Shown here piece by piece: positions 10,676 through 23,112 of a stretch of DNA of 64,000 nucleotides. Numbering within the stretch: the stretch's first letter is position 1; each line of letters starts with the position of its first letter. Under the pieces are notes generated by a model. It had not been told where the DNA came from and did not search any database. It worked only from the letters and a program-made list of their open reading frames with translations. The stretch is taken from the NCBI GenBank assembly GCA_964035545.1, contig OZ037765.1:3529001-3593000 (forward strand), in the 5' to 3' direction. A program made the translations under genes and the position numbers. Source of the stretch: Bugula neritina. Its lineage: Eukaryota; Bryozoa; Gymnolaemata; Cheilostomatida; Bugulidae.

Positions 10676-13600
10676 ATGGGGCAATGTACCTCTACACCTA
10701 AAAGTGAATCAAGTTAGTAAATAATCTAATTACAGATACTGCAGAATATGGAGCATTGCTAGTTGTATTGTATTATATTATATTATATAATAGTAAATTG
10801 TGTTTAGTATATTATAGTTATTATATTATACTTGTATTATATTGTATTGCATTGAATTATTTTGCTGCCCCTACTATATTATAATACAAACTCTGTTTGA
10901 CCACCATATTATAATTATTATGCTAACTTGTGTGTATATCACATGGGTTTATAGTCATCATTTCTGTGTAAGCCCCTGATGGAAAAGAACTTTTTAAGTT
11001 AGCTATGAACTTGTTTTTATTGTGGCAATGATTGGGTGCCCTTCCTAACATCCCCCTTTGGGTGTAGAACCACTGACCTTGTGGTTACTAAGCTATTGCT
11101 TTAACCATTAGACCACAGCTGTTCCCTTATACCACTATTACGTCTTATAAAAAACAGCAGTGTATTTAAATTAGATATAATCATTATTTATATGGTATTC
11201 TGCTTAAAAACTAGTTTGATAAACTGAATAAAACTTAGAAACGCATTTAGAATGTATCACAGAATTTTAATTTGTTCAACAGTATTTGTGAATATTTACA
11301 ATATAAAACTATGCTGTTTGCGTAACTTTTAGAGACGTATTACAATGCATGGTTCAACAGATCCAGTATAGATAGAGATGATGAATGGATGATGAATAAG
11401 ACTAAATCCTACACTATAGAAGAGATCAATGCTAAAAGTAGACATCATAAAGTTACTCATGCTATACTGAAGTATGACATTCCTCCAGATATTGGCACAC
11501 TGTTACCTCACCTCACCCATCTAAAGCTGTATGAAGTAGGCAGAATAGCTGATTGGGTCAGGTATGGTATTGTTATAAAGTTGTATTCATAGTGACCTAT
11601 TAGTTTGTAGTTAGTGTAGGGGTAACACTGCCCCTACCCGTACTAACATAAAATTGGGCTGCTGGATTTCAGGCACTCAAAATGCCGAATGAATATGGTA
11701 GCAATCCAATTGGCCAATTGATATTTAGCGAGCTCACTTTTCATGTTTCAATTTTCAATTTTCCAATTGCAACTTCACATTAGTAAGAGCACCTAGTGAT
11801 AATTTACAATTCAATACTTTTTATCAGGCAGTAAATTAATTGGCCACTTGAGTTTTGCCACGGCTGGCAATGTATTGTGCGTGGGTAATTCCTGCAGTGG
11901 GTTCCCCCTGGCATGTACTCGAGTTTCAAATTCGGAATTTCCCATTATGTGATTCCAAGCTTATAGTTAAAATATGAAGTAATCTCCCGTATAATAATAC
12001 TAGCTTTAGTAACAACTGTTATATGGGTTTATCTGACTTATAATTGCGTATCAATTTATAATTCAATCTAAAGTTAAGTAATCTCATTCAAGAGTAATAA
12101 TATGCAGTAGTTAAATTGAAATATAACTATGTTTTTTACAGCATATCTTCACTGAAGAATCTTGAGATATTGAATATATCATGGAACAACCTATCTGAAG
12201 GTCTACCAGACAATATGTTCACATCCTTACTATCCTTGAAAAGTTTGAGCATGGTGAACTGTAAACTGCCAACTCTACCCAACAGGTAAGGGTATAATCA
12301 CATATATATTATTTTAAAGTAGGGTTAGCTTAGACTTTACCAACATCACTATAAAATTTCATATAGCATAATTGTTATATTATAGTCAAAGTGTTCTAAG
12401 CAGTACATGTGTACTTATTATTAAGGTGGATGACAATTATCAAAACTTTGTCATCAGTAGAAGGGAATTTTATGTGATGTTCAATGACTTGTATGCTGTA
12501 TTGATATTTATACTGAAATATTTTACGGCATTTTATACCTGTGTGTTATGTTACAGCATAGCTTCACTCAAGAATCTTGAGGTATTGAATATATCAGGGA
12601 ATAGAATCTCTGGTTTACCTGACAATATACTCTCATCCTTACCATTACTGAAAGAGCTGTACATGTCAAACTGTGCACTAGTGACTCTACCAAACAGGTG
12701 TGTGTTGTATTGTATTATCGGTGATACTTTATTAAATAAAAATTATAATTATATCCTTAATACAGATTTGTTGTAGCTTGCAATATATTTGTATAGACTT
12801 GAAGTAATGTATGCTTTACACAACATTTGCATGTTGCATCAAAAATTATATTCATATAAACTAATATTATATACATAGTTTTATTTCTGTGTGTTATGTT
12901 ACAGCATGTCTTTACTGAAGAATCTTGAGGTATTGATCATGTCGGAGAATAGCTTTTCTGAAGGTCTGCCTGAAGATATATTCTCATCCTTACGGTCTTT
13001 AAGAGTGTTGTCCATGCGTTACTGCGATCTATCAACTCTACCAGACAGGTGTGTGTTATATATTTTAGAGTTGTCTGCACTTTAATGAGTCAACTTAACT
13101 TTTTATAAGAACACTACTCTAGTTCAACTAATATGGTTAGGGTATTCACTTTTAGGGTCATTGCTACAAGTAAGTGATGAGTCGTAAAGTTAATAAAAGT
13201 TGTAACATGAAACTCAGTAATAAATGTACTCAGAAAGTAATGTTACAATGAATTGCCATTTATTACTCTAATGAATTCATATCTTTAATAAACTAGTATC
13301 TAATAAATGCCAGTGCTTGACCAATAAAATCCAGTTCCACTATTACTACTGTGTTTGGCATTTTAGCACTTATAAGCTCCACAGTACTCAACATCTGGGA
13401 GATAACTCCTATTTTATACTATATGTTGCACATACATGCGCTGTAAGAGTGTAATGTAAGATATGATGGCATTTTATTATAATCTGTTTGTGTATGAAGC
13501 AGTGTTCAAGACAGCATATTCACATTTTATATTTGTTAGCATGCAGAGTCTACAGAAGTTAGAGAAATTGAAAATATCCTCAAATAACTTCACCAGTTTA

Positions 13601-16600
13601 CCACTTCCGGTGTACACATTGAGTAGTCTGCAGGAACTGGATATATCTGAGAATATTTATCTAACATCCTTTGATCCTAAGATATTACAGTTGACTCATC
13701 TCCATACACTGAATGCTGAAGGTTGCCTTGCTCTTATATCTCCTCCACCTGAAGTATATCAGAGAGGCATAGGTTCGGTTGAACAGTACTACACAGACTT
13801 GGCTGAAGGAGCTGGTAACAACCTGCCATTTGCTACCATAGCTGTGCTAGGTAATACCATGGCTGGAAAAACTAGCTTAATCAAAACATTACAAAATGCT
13901 GACAGAAAGCGAGTTCTGACCGACAGAAGTCCAGATGCTGTGAGAGATGAGACAACAAAGGTGTTTAATCTTGAAGAGGTTGAGGTAGATGGTACAGTAC
14001 TCCGTCTTATCGATTTTGGAGGTCAAGAAGTTTATCACATTACTTATCAACTGACATTGCGCCAAAATTGCCTACCCGTAATAGTAGTCAACATGGAACA
14101 GTATAGCAAAATTTCAAAAGAATCAACACACAGAGAAGCTGTTAGAAGATTAGCCTTTGATTACATGTCTCACCTCTACCTCGCCAACCCAACTCTGGGA
14201 GCACCAAAACTCATTTTTACCCACAAAGACAAGTTTCAAACTACAGAATTTCAAAAGCTTCGAAAAGTTTTCCTGGAAACTTCAAACCAGCTGTGTGAAC
14301 AAATTATTCGAGAAGAAAAAGCATTGGGTGGAGAATTTGCTCAAATTAAACATTTTAATAAATCAGTTAAAGAAGTCTTTCTTCATGGCGACATATACGA
14401 AGTAGGAAGCAATGATAAGTATGAAGTGTTCGACATAGTTAAAAACTCTCTCCTTCAAAGCAGTCAAAACTTTGTGAAACTTTTACCTCTGGTCTGGGAG
14501 GAAGTGAATGAAAAAGTTCTGTCATTTCAATCTGTGTACATCACCTTTGATGAGGTACTGAAAGAGGTACAAACGGAATTTCGACACATTGAGGCAAGCC
14601 AGCTGAACATAATCCTCACATACATGCATGACTGCGGCAAAGTCTTGTGGTATAAAGATATCGGCTCTCTTCGGCCATACATATTCCACAGGATTTCAGA
14701 AGTTACCAAACTTCTATGTGTCTTGTATCATCATGATTCTAACATATGGCAAAGTAGAGTTGATTTGTTTGAGCCATACCTTTCCAAGGATGGAACCCCT
14801 GTTGAAAAAGAAGACTTTGAGAGGTTTGTGAGTCACTTCACCAACACAGGTTTGATGCTGCAATGTCTTCTCACTCATCTGATTAAAAATGAAACATCAT
14901 TTGACGGTGTCAAAAATGAAGAGGTTGCGCTATGCTTGCTTCACACATTCCGTTTGTTATATGGTCCTTTACCTAGTGATTTCAAGGAACCTTGCTTTAT
15001 TGTTCCCCAGTTTGCTAACGATTTCTTCAATACTTCTTACTCATCCCCAAAAAACATGCTTCTTCAAGTTGAAGTGCAATTCAACGGCTTAACTCTACCG
15101 CAATACGTTTACCATCAAATGAATGTTGGCTTGTTAGAACTCTTTCCTGATGGGTTTGCTGTTGTTAAAGTAAAGAAAAATGGAGCAAATGTTTATCAAG
15201 ATGGAATCTACACACAGCTTGTGCATGACTGTAAATCTAGAAAAGTGTTACTCCACGTGTCATCTAATGCTGCTAACATCTACAGCATGTGGCAAAGACT
15301 CATCACAGTCATCAATAACATCCTTAGACATGTTCTGCAAACTTGGACAGCATGTAGACCTGTCACTACATGTTACTGCGCTCACTGCCTTCTGCTGGGA
15401 CTTCCTTGTCCAAAAAAGGTGCTCAATCCTCAGTGGTGTATCCGATCCTTGAAACATCCTACACCAAATATCAAGCTGTGTAATGGATCTTCAACAACTT
15501 TGTGCGATGACGAGGAGATGCCCAGTGCTTTTCTGCATCCATGTATGTGTAAATAAATTATTTCTTTGTATTTTGGCTCCTCAACTTTTATGATTTAAAT
15601 TATCAAATCTAAAAATATTTTATACATGGTAAATGACAGCGTTTTACTCACCAGGTGGCCCTCTGTCTACAGAAGAAGCTGATACAATTAAAGAATGTGT
15701 CAATAAGTTGAGGTCTGCTAAAGAACAGGCCACCTTGACTGCCTCTGGTAAGATCAGTTTCCTTATCATAAACTCGTAGCTGTTGGCAGCATATTTATAT
15801 GTAAACAACAGGAGACAAAGAGCCCAGGTGATCAGTTGGATACTCTACTCTTTTGCAGAAATTTACCATTTCAATTTATTTGTGTCTCTATTAACCAGAA
15901 CACTACAGGTCCAGAAAAATTAGTTTTCGCAAGTTCTTCTAGCCTACAGTCATCCTGATACTTAGTGACGAAATGCAGTACCATATAATATGTTATTTAT
16001 TTTTGAAGCACCCAGAGACAAGAGTCTGCACACTCAGACTATCTCGACCCCTTTTGAAGACGATAACATCAGTGAATGCTCTGATGTCGAAGAGGAAGGA
16101 TTTGCTGATTTCACTGAAGATGACCTTGAACCTTTTTTATTTAACATTGATGGTATGCAGCTGAAACCTACAGAAAATGAAAAAGTTAAACACCTGTTTC
16201 ACAGTCACCATAAGGTAAAACAAATGGATATCTTTTAACGCAATAAGCAATTTTTGGTAATGTTTTGGCTGATTATTTAATTTTGATTGACTTTCAAGTT
16301 AATTTTATTTACCAACTTTTAGTTAAAGAAATTTGAATAATTTACAGGTTTATAAGATGAGTGACCCTGTTAGAGGTCGTGCCATGATTATCAATAATGA
16401 AAGATTTTTTCTGGATGATGGGAGGGAGCTGACTAAGGCAACTCGACATGGTTCATACATCGACTATGTTAACATCAAAACTCTGCTAAAAGACATGGGA
16501 TTTGTTGTAGCCGGTGAAGATGAGCCTCTGTTTGACTTGAGTAAACAGGTTTCTGAATAAATTTTTTATTTCTTATGCAACAAAGGGTGCTAGCTTCAAG

Positions 16601-18656
16601 ATGTTTACACAAATCGCTAATGTATAATAATTAATTAATTTACAGTTTTTATTAGTATTTAGTTTGTTCAGCTATAACAAATTCTGGAGTTGTCACTAGT
16701 CAAATAGAAGATAACTGTATATTTGCATGAAACAAAGAAGCCCTACCGGTGTCAGTTGTTTTGTCTAATAATTCTGTCAGAAATCTTAGTTTCTGTTGGT
16801 TTTCGTTTCGGTTCCAAACTGCCAGTTGTACTTAACAGGCTGGCGTTAGTCTCTGTAATAGTGAAATTTTTAAGCTTTTCATTTGCTAAAATCAGTTGTT
16901 GTGCTTTGCTAAATACTTCATTTACTGCACAGTATCTTTTACAACCCAATATGTATATGTTGATTCAACAGGAAATCATGTCAGAAGTGAAAAAGGAGAC
17001 CACCCGCAAAGACCACCAGCACCTAGGCATGTTTATTCTAGTCATCATGTCACATGGAACCTCTGGAAACATTTTCTATGACAGAGATTGTAAACCTGTC
17101 TTCTTGTCGGAAGTTAGAGACTTGCTCTCAGCTAGCAAATTTCCTGCCATGAGAGGAAAACCCAAACTCATCATATTCCACGCTTGTTCTGGCAGTGAGT
17201 AACACAGATTCATGACTCATGTTACTAAAATTAGCAAATTAAGCTACATTGATCTATATAGCAATAACATCGGTTGTTGACTTCATAAAGTTAATATATT
17301 ATGTTATCTTATATTAGTCTTTTTAAAGTACTTGAATCAGTTAAACTACAATCAAATTTTCACACTAAATCAGAACATTTTTAGGCGTTTTGATTATCGA
17401 TATTATTGAATACAGAAGTAGGCTACACTTCATAATTATATTATTTCTTCTATTTCTAAGTTTGTTTTATAACTCTAAATTACTTAGTAGTGCTGCGTGA
17501 TCTTTTTTCTCATTGTGATTCCAGTCCTAAGTATTCTCATTATGCATCTTATAGCAGGGTCTGCTGTAGGTGATAAGATTTTCGATGAAAAAATCAGACA
17601 TTATTGTTGATCATGCAAGTAAAATGGTAGATATGAACTGTTGAAAATATTGCATTTTTACTTTATCTCACAGGTAGAGCTGACTCTGGTAATGTTATGC
17701 AGTCACAAAACCCTGTCAACTTCTCACCACCAACATCTCCAGCAGAAGCAGGGAGTGAGTCTTCTGTAAGTCAAACTGCGTCTTCAAACATTCCCTTTGA
17801 TAAATTCGCTCACTTGGACGCTGATGACTTCTACATTGTAAAGCCAAGCACAGAAAGTTAGTGTGAAATACATTATATATCTGAATAGACTCAACATCCT
17901 ATTTTAACTAAAACAGTTCACAATTTTTAATCAGTCAGACTTTAGGTATAACTGAAGCACTCACGTGTTACTAGTAACTCCGCCATGTGTTACAGCTTAC
18001 AAGGCTGGTAGAAATGAGAATTATGGTACCTGGTTTATCAGGATACTGGTGGCTACATTCTACAGACACAGCTGTCACAGGGATGTTAGTGAGCTGTTTA
18101 GAATAGTGAGTATTACTTGAAATCTGCGTTATTATACTTGATTAGCCATTATATGGCTGTGACAATTAATGCTAGGAAAATCCAGTGGTATTAAATAGCC
18201 AATATATAGTAAAGGTAGTTTTATAGGCACCAGAGAAACTATCAATTATAGAGTAACACATCATCTTTTGTGTATATAAAGTTAGTAACCTATTATTACA
18301 CAATCTTTTTGCCAGTTATTCTTTCAGTAACTTTAATAGAAAACCTTGTAGAATAACAAAAAATATTAAATACTTAAAAATTAATGTAGTAAATTTCATT
18401 ATTTATATTAATTACATGTAAATTGCTATATATTATTATGAAATACTGAGGAGTTAGTTTTATATTTTATTCGTTGTTTCCCAAATCTACCCTGCAGATA
18501 CAAGACAGAGTTAGAAGAGTCAGTATTGCTTATTGTAAGAAAACAGGAGACGAAACAGCTGGTGGGAATGTACCTAATTGTCAGGAATGTACTTTCACCC
18601 ACCTCAGAAAGCTTTTCTTTTTTCCAAAGTTTCATGGCAGACAACTCCCGCAGTGA
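10676..18656 (+). CDS. LRR-Roc-COR GTPase fused to a caspase (ROCO-caspase)
   Basis: Thirteen exons: 10676-10712, 11333-11561, 12142-12285, 12557-12697, 12905-13048, 13540-15542, 15655-15747, 16009-16214, 16348-16548, 16972-17194, 17674-17856, 17996-18105, 18498-18656. They join in frame to 1290 residues. The protein starts MGQCTS, a myristoylation-plus-palmitoylation motif. Leucine-rich repeats fill about 70-300. The Roc GTPase has P-loop GNTMAGKTS (336-344), DFGGQ (390-394) and THKD (459-462). A COR-like region and a Cys-rich segment run to about 900, then an acidic linker. Residues 1000-1290 are a caspase: YKM start, R1032, H1094 in SHGTSG, C1138 in HACSG, and p10 with R1207 and GTWFIR. 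Known biology: Roc-COR units are nucleotide-switched dimers and caspases cleave after Asp. Inference: one molecule senses, switches and cuts, probably at a membrane. Exon 1 is the least certain part. The fusion rests on phase-matched exons without an intervening stop or promoter. Confidence 0.85.
10740..11332 (+). other. intron 1 of the ROCO-caspase gene, holding a SINE
   Basis: AT-rich TATTATA-type simple sequence occupies 10760-10920 and a tRNA-derived SINE lies at 11020-11130. The intron is bounded by donor GTTAGT at 10713 and an acceptor ending at 11332. Confidence 0.5.
11020..11130 (-). mobile_element. tRNA-derived SINE fragment in intron 1
   Basis: Read on the minus strand: GGGAACAGCTGTGGTCTAAT (tRNA-like start with an A box), a B-box-like GTGGTTCTACACCC, then GGAAGGGCACCCAATCAT. 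The last motif is nearly identical to the tail of the SINE at 9930-10060, so both belong to one family. The B box is mutated and the acceptor stem cannot close, so it is not a tRNA gene. Confidence 0.7.
11562..12141 (+). other. intron 2 of the ROCO-caspase gene
   Basis: Starts with donor GTATGG and ends with TTTTTTACAG. There is no coding content and no recognised repeat. Confidence 0.6.
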
Positions 18657-20773
18657 CTGCGGTCTGCAGCACTTCACTTGCAGCAGAAACAGACCTGCCA
18701 TGTGCACTTGCCCCTCATAGACAGACCTATCATATAAGTCTTTGGTTTTATACAACTAGTTTCTAATTTTGTTAATCAATATAATATTGTGCCTGTTCTG
18801 GTAATTTGAGCGAAAATATGAATATTTTTATTTGTTAAGTTGGCTCGAAGGCTAAAAAATATAATATTTTTATGTCTTTATATATTTTATTTTAGTTTGA
18901 ATAATTGTAAAGGCAATTTTATACAGTAGGTATATAGTGGTTTGTTTACATTATAAAAGATGATTAGGGAAGTTGGTTAGCTACTCAGATTTTTTTTCCA
19001 TCAAAGCATTTTATGTCTCGTCTTGAAATTTGCCAAAACTCCATTCACCCACAAGTAACTTAGTTTTGCTAATAGGACAATCTCAAAGTGACCTAAATGA
19101 TATATGTTGTAGTTATTGCTAGAATTAAAGTCTAGTACACGATTATTTGGTTTGGCAATTATTCAGCTTTTAACAAATGATAAAACTAGCTTGTTTATGT
19201 TATTCCTTAGTAAAAATTACATCTATGATAATACAGCCATGTACAGAAATCTGTGTGTTATAGATAGAAATGTGGGTATTGTAATTTTCACTTTTAATTG
19301 TTTTTTTATACTGCAGGGCCTATTTATTATATGAGAATAATCATAATTTTTTTATTCTGAATGTATAAATCGTCTCTGTACAACTATAGGCAAGCTGCTG
19401 GAAAAGTTTCTTGAAAAGATTATAATTACCCCAATATTTAATCAAAGTGCGGTCAACTTGATGAGTCAAGATATATCACTATCCCTTTAACCTTTTGAAT
19501 TAGCATTGTATTTTGTTTACGCTAGTAGCTGGTGATGAGCACTGTCACATGAAGTTACTGCAGCACTTAGCAGCTAATATGCATGCCACAAACTATTTGC
19601 ATGTTCGACAATAGCTGTGATTTGTGAGTCTAAATCTTCCAGCTTGGCAAAAACATGCTCTGGTGGGGCTATTTCACTGGAGCGCTTCACCTAAATTCGT
19701 AGTTGTCTGCTCTATCATCACTAGGTTATAAGTTATATAAATTCAATTTACTAGTATCAAGCGAAATTCAAGGCTGAAATGAAATTGAGCTGAAGCACGA
19801 GAGGTGCGTCACTCATTTGAAAAAATAAAGGTGTAAGTACCAGTCTAACGTTATTAAAGGTCAAGGTTAGTAACAATGTAAACTACAAGTAAACGTGAAT
19901 TTTCTTTTAATCAGTTGATTGAATACAGTAATAATATCAACCTATTGGTGTTATTAGTTGCTTTTAGTTAACTATATTCACCTTTTGATCTGAATTAATG
20001 CTAATACTAATAGTATTACTAATAGTCTGATTAAAGCTATTCCTATCTGTATGATTATGAGTATGACTCAGTATCGAAGTCAAACTATCAAAATGAAAAT
20101 GAATATCATAAATTTAAAATTAAATAATAATTAATAATATTAATTAGATATTCATATTGAATTTAATAGAAAGTAATAAATTTATTAAAAGTTAAATTAT
20201 TATATTCATATTGATAATGATAATCTATTTTATAACGATAATTATTATCATGATTAATAGGATAATCATTAATTCATTAGGAGTTATGATTTAACAATAA
20301 TTTTACGATGATAAAACAATTGTAGCCGTAACACTGACTTTGACTGTGAGCGTGCAGGCCTGTCCTTTTAACAGTGAGTGCAACTAATTGTAAAACTAAG
20401 CGTAACTGTCTGTAAGTGTAAGATCTAAGTTGTTCATCTTTATATTGAGTTTGACATTGGCATTACTTATAGTTATTCATATTCATATTGGTGATTACTA
20501 TCACTAATACTATTACTATCAGTATCAGACCTCACAGTCTGGTAGTGATAGTATTAGTCCTAATCATAATGATAAATGTTTGTGATAGCCAATAGGCAAT
20601 GGGCGAATATCAAAGATAAATCATGAAATATAATTATAGTTATTCACTGGTAACAAAGGTTTTACAGTTACTACTGAATTCAAAGTCATAAAATACCCCT
20701 TTAGCCTGATTTTTTTCTCAATTTACCTGTTACTGCACCTACCTTAAAACATTAAACTTTGTATTTATTTTCA
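18657..20773. other. 3' flank of ROCO-caspase and intergenic DNA with degenerate AT-rich triplet repeats
   Basis: No gene is seen. From about 19920 to 20620 the sequence is cryptically simple, built from variants of (ATT/AGT/ACT)n with short palindromic runs such as TAGTATTACTAATAG. The region must hold the promoter and probably the first exon of the MPV17L2-like gene, since an excellent splice acceptor (TTTATTTTCAG) ends at 20774. Confidence 0.5.
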
Positions 20774-20790
20774 GTTGGAGTGTCGTATTG

Positions 20791-21917
20791 ATGGTTAAAT
20801 CATTTCTCTGCGTGTTATTCAAGCAAGCCAGAAAGCATGCAACGTATGCAGTCAACAAAGCCTTTTCTGCAAAATATCTCCTGCTGACCAATGGCCTAGT
20901 ATCTGCTGGAATGTCTGGTTCAGCTGATAGTTTAGTACAGAAAGTATGCAGACGGCATAATTTAAACAAGTCCACACCATCCGAGACTAGCAAAGTGTGA
21001 GCATTTTGATGTTACCTTATGTTGTGCATTGCTAAAATATGCTAGCAAGGTTTGGCTGCTTCATATAATTCATCAATATAATGCCCACCTGATTTTCTTT
21101 TGCCATTTGTCCTTGGATAATATTTTGTGTTTTCCTAGGTGTTATTCCTACTTTGCTCCATGTATTATCATTCACTTAAAGGTGTTAGATTTAGTGAGGC
21201 AACATGTGAAAAGCAAACAAAATTTGACATGAATTTTTTACTTGACGGCCTAATACTTGATTAACTTGCATTTTTATATAAGGCTGAATTATTTTGTACA
21301 TTTTAAGTGTGCCCTATATCAAATAGATTCAGTTTTTAAGTAATGATTGCAAAATTTTCACTAAATTGAATCATTGCAAATTAAATTGAATTTTGTAAAT
21401 AATTGAATCAAAATTATACTGCTTATGACACTAAATATCATAACATTCTGCAGAAGTTTCTTTTAAAAAAAGTCAATAATGTTACTGGCAAAAATATCTA
21501 GTTTATCATTTTAGGTGCACATCAATCGACGGTGCTCGAGTATGTAGAATGACTGTAACTGGCATGGTATTGGGAGTTATCGCACACCACTGGTATATAT
21601 TCTTAGACAAGCGATACACAGGAACAACCCTGCGTATGGTCATGAAGAAGACCTTGATAGATCAAATAGTCTTAGGTCCAATATGCCTACTAACATTCTT
21701 GGGTCTTTTATCTATTCTGGAAGGATCCTATTACAAAGGGTTTAAATCCGAGTTGTACAAAAAGGGGCCAGAAATGGTGGCCGTAGACTGGCTTGTGTAT
21801 CCACCCGCCCAATTTATTAACTTCAAGTTTCTACCTTCTAGATTCCGAGTCCTGTACGATTGTTGCATAGCCTTCGCTCTTGACATCTATTATTCTCATA
21901 TCAAATATGAGAGGTAG
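20791..21917 (+). CDS. MPV17L2-like inner-membrane protein (2 coding exons seen)
   Basis: Exons 20791-20996 and 21515-21917 join through a phase-2 intron to 202 residues, close to the usual Mpv17/PMP22 family length. Recognisable family blocks in order: KYLLLTN...SGSADSLVQK (exon 1), DGARVCRMTVTGMVLGVIAH with HHWYIFLDKRY, DQIVLGP, then the C-terminal signature ADW-like VDWLVYPPAQFINFKFLP and FRVLYD...YYSHIKYE. The pattern fits MPV17L2 better than MPV17 or PXMP2. The basic, Asp- and Glu-free N-terminus would serve as a mitochondrial targeting segment. In vertebrates MPV17L2 is linked to mitochondrial ribosome assembly; that function is borrowed from the family. A splice acceptor ends at 20774 and the frame stays open between it and the ATG, so an upstream exon could extend the N-terminus. 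Confidence 0.85.
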
Positions 21918-23112
21918 CAGGAGTTGTCTAACTTATTATAAGTTCAACCTTTTAGCTGGTCACTTCTATTTTTAAATATTTTATTAGTTTGTTGCTCCAG
22001 TCATTGCTATAGTCAATCAACATCTTTCACTTGATATTATAATTCTTAATAATGTCACTATGCAGCCTCGACTGGTAAAAAATTCACTGAAGATCAATTT
22101 ATTTTTGTATTTCCACTAATAAGGAATTGATATTGCTAGTTTTAACAACACCATGCTCATTTATTATTGAGCTTCACAGAGCATTACTTATTTTTTGTGA
22201 CTAATTCAATAGTTTAACAGTTGGCAAGGTCTCTCAAACAAAATACTATTAAGACAACTATCTGGTATTTACACAAGTTGCCTTTATTTCAAATTGCTAC
22301 AAATATAAGTATAATACCAAAACAAATATATAAGAAAATAAAATAATATACTCACTAAATTTGGTCAATTTCCAGGAGAAAAGTGCATTAATGCAATTAA
22401 ATAAACTGATATGCTAGAAAAAACCTTGTTTCACATCATATCATTACAGCTAGCAACTTTGAAATACAAAATGCACAAATATTAGTTCTATTTTTGGAGA
22501 TCAATTTATTCATGCCATCAACTTTGAACAGTTGAGCAAATACTAAAATCTGAAAAGTTTGTTTTCTAGTTAAAGCGAATCAAATGTTGTCAGCATGATT
22601 ATCATTTGCAGTTACCTAATAAGATAATACTGATGAACTTGACCAACACTGTAGCCTCAGCTCCACAGCAGAGCTCTAAACTACACGCAAGAATTAACTT
22701 GCAAATTCAATGGCATCGAAAGGTTTGCAAAAGAAATTACGAACAAAAATATAGCCCATTCCTTAAATGACCAATCAACTATGAGAAGCTCAGAAAATGT
22801 CTGCAGAGAAATTGCACAGCGCTGGAAAGTATTTAAGATAGTAATTATGACTGAGTTTAATATGCTTACATTATAAAAACATCAATTTAATTGGCCAGTA
22901 AGGAACAACCATCAATTTAATTGGCCAGTAAGGAACAACCATCAATTTAATTGGCCAGTAAGGAACGAGAAACTAAGTAACCATCCACCTACTATTAGTT
23001 ACAATCCAATATATTATATGGCTAGGTTTAAATATAACATCAATATAAAACATAAGAGTAATAATACATGTAAAGCTGCCTTGGTTAGCTATTTAGCAGA
23101 GTTTCCTATACT
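21918..23112. other. convergent 3' flanks of the MPV17L2-like and NFAT genes
   Basis: Holds the 3' ends of two tail-to-tail genes. AATAAA on the minus strand (22283-22288) could serve NFAT, and AATAAA near 22336 on the plus strand could serve the MPV17L2-like gene. A three-copy 30-bp repeat lies at 22881-22966. No other gene is seen. Confidence 0.5.
22881..22966. repeat. 30-bp tandem repeat, 3 copies
   Basis: The unit ATCAATTTAATTGGCCAGTA plus AGGAACAACC is repeated almost perfectly three times. It contains the palindrome TTAATTGGCCAGT-like core. It probably lies in the NFAT 3' UTR or just past it. Confidence 0.95.

Noticed and set aside
9989-11130. Functional tRNA genes at 9989-10060 and 11060-11130 (minus strand)
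   Set aside because: B boxes are recognisable but acceptor stems and A boxes do not pair or match, and both carry a shared SINE tail.
13463-13539. Start of the long open frame (MMAFYYNLFVYEAVF...) as the true N-terminus of the GTPase
   Set aside because: A splice acceptor ends at 13539 and the downstream phase matches the preceding LRR exons, so this stretch is intron that happens to be open.
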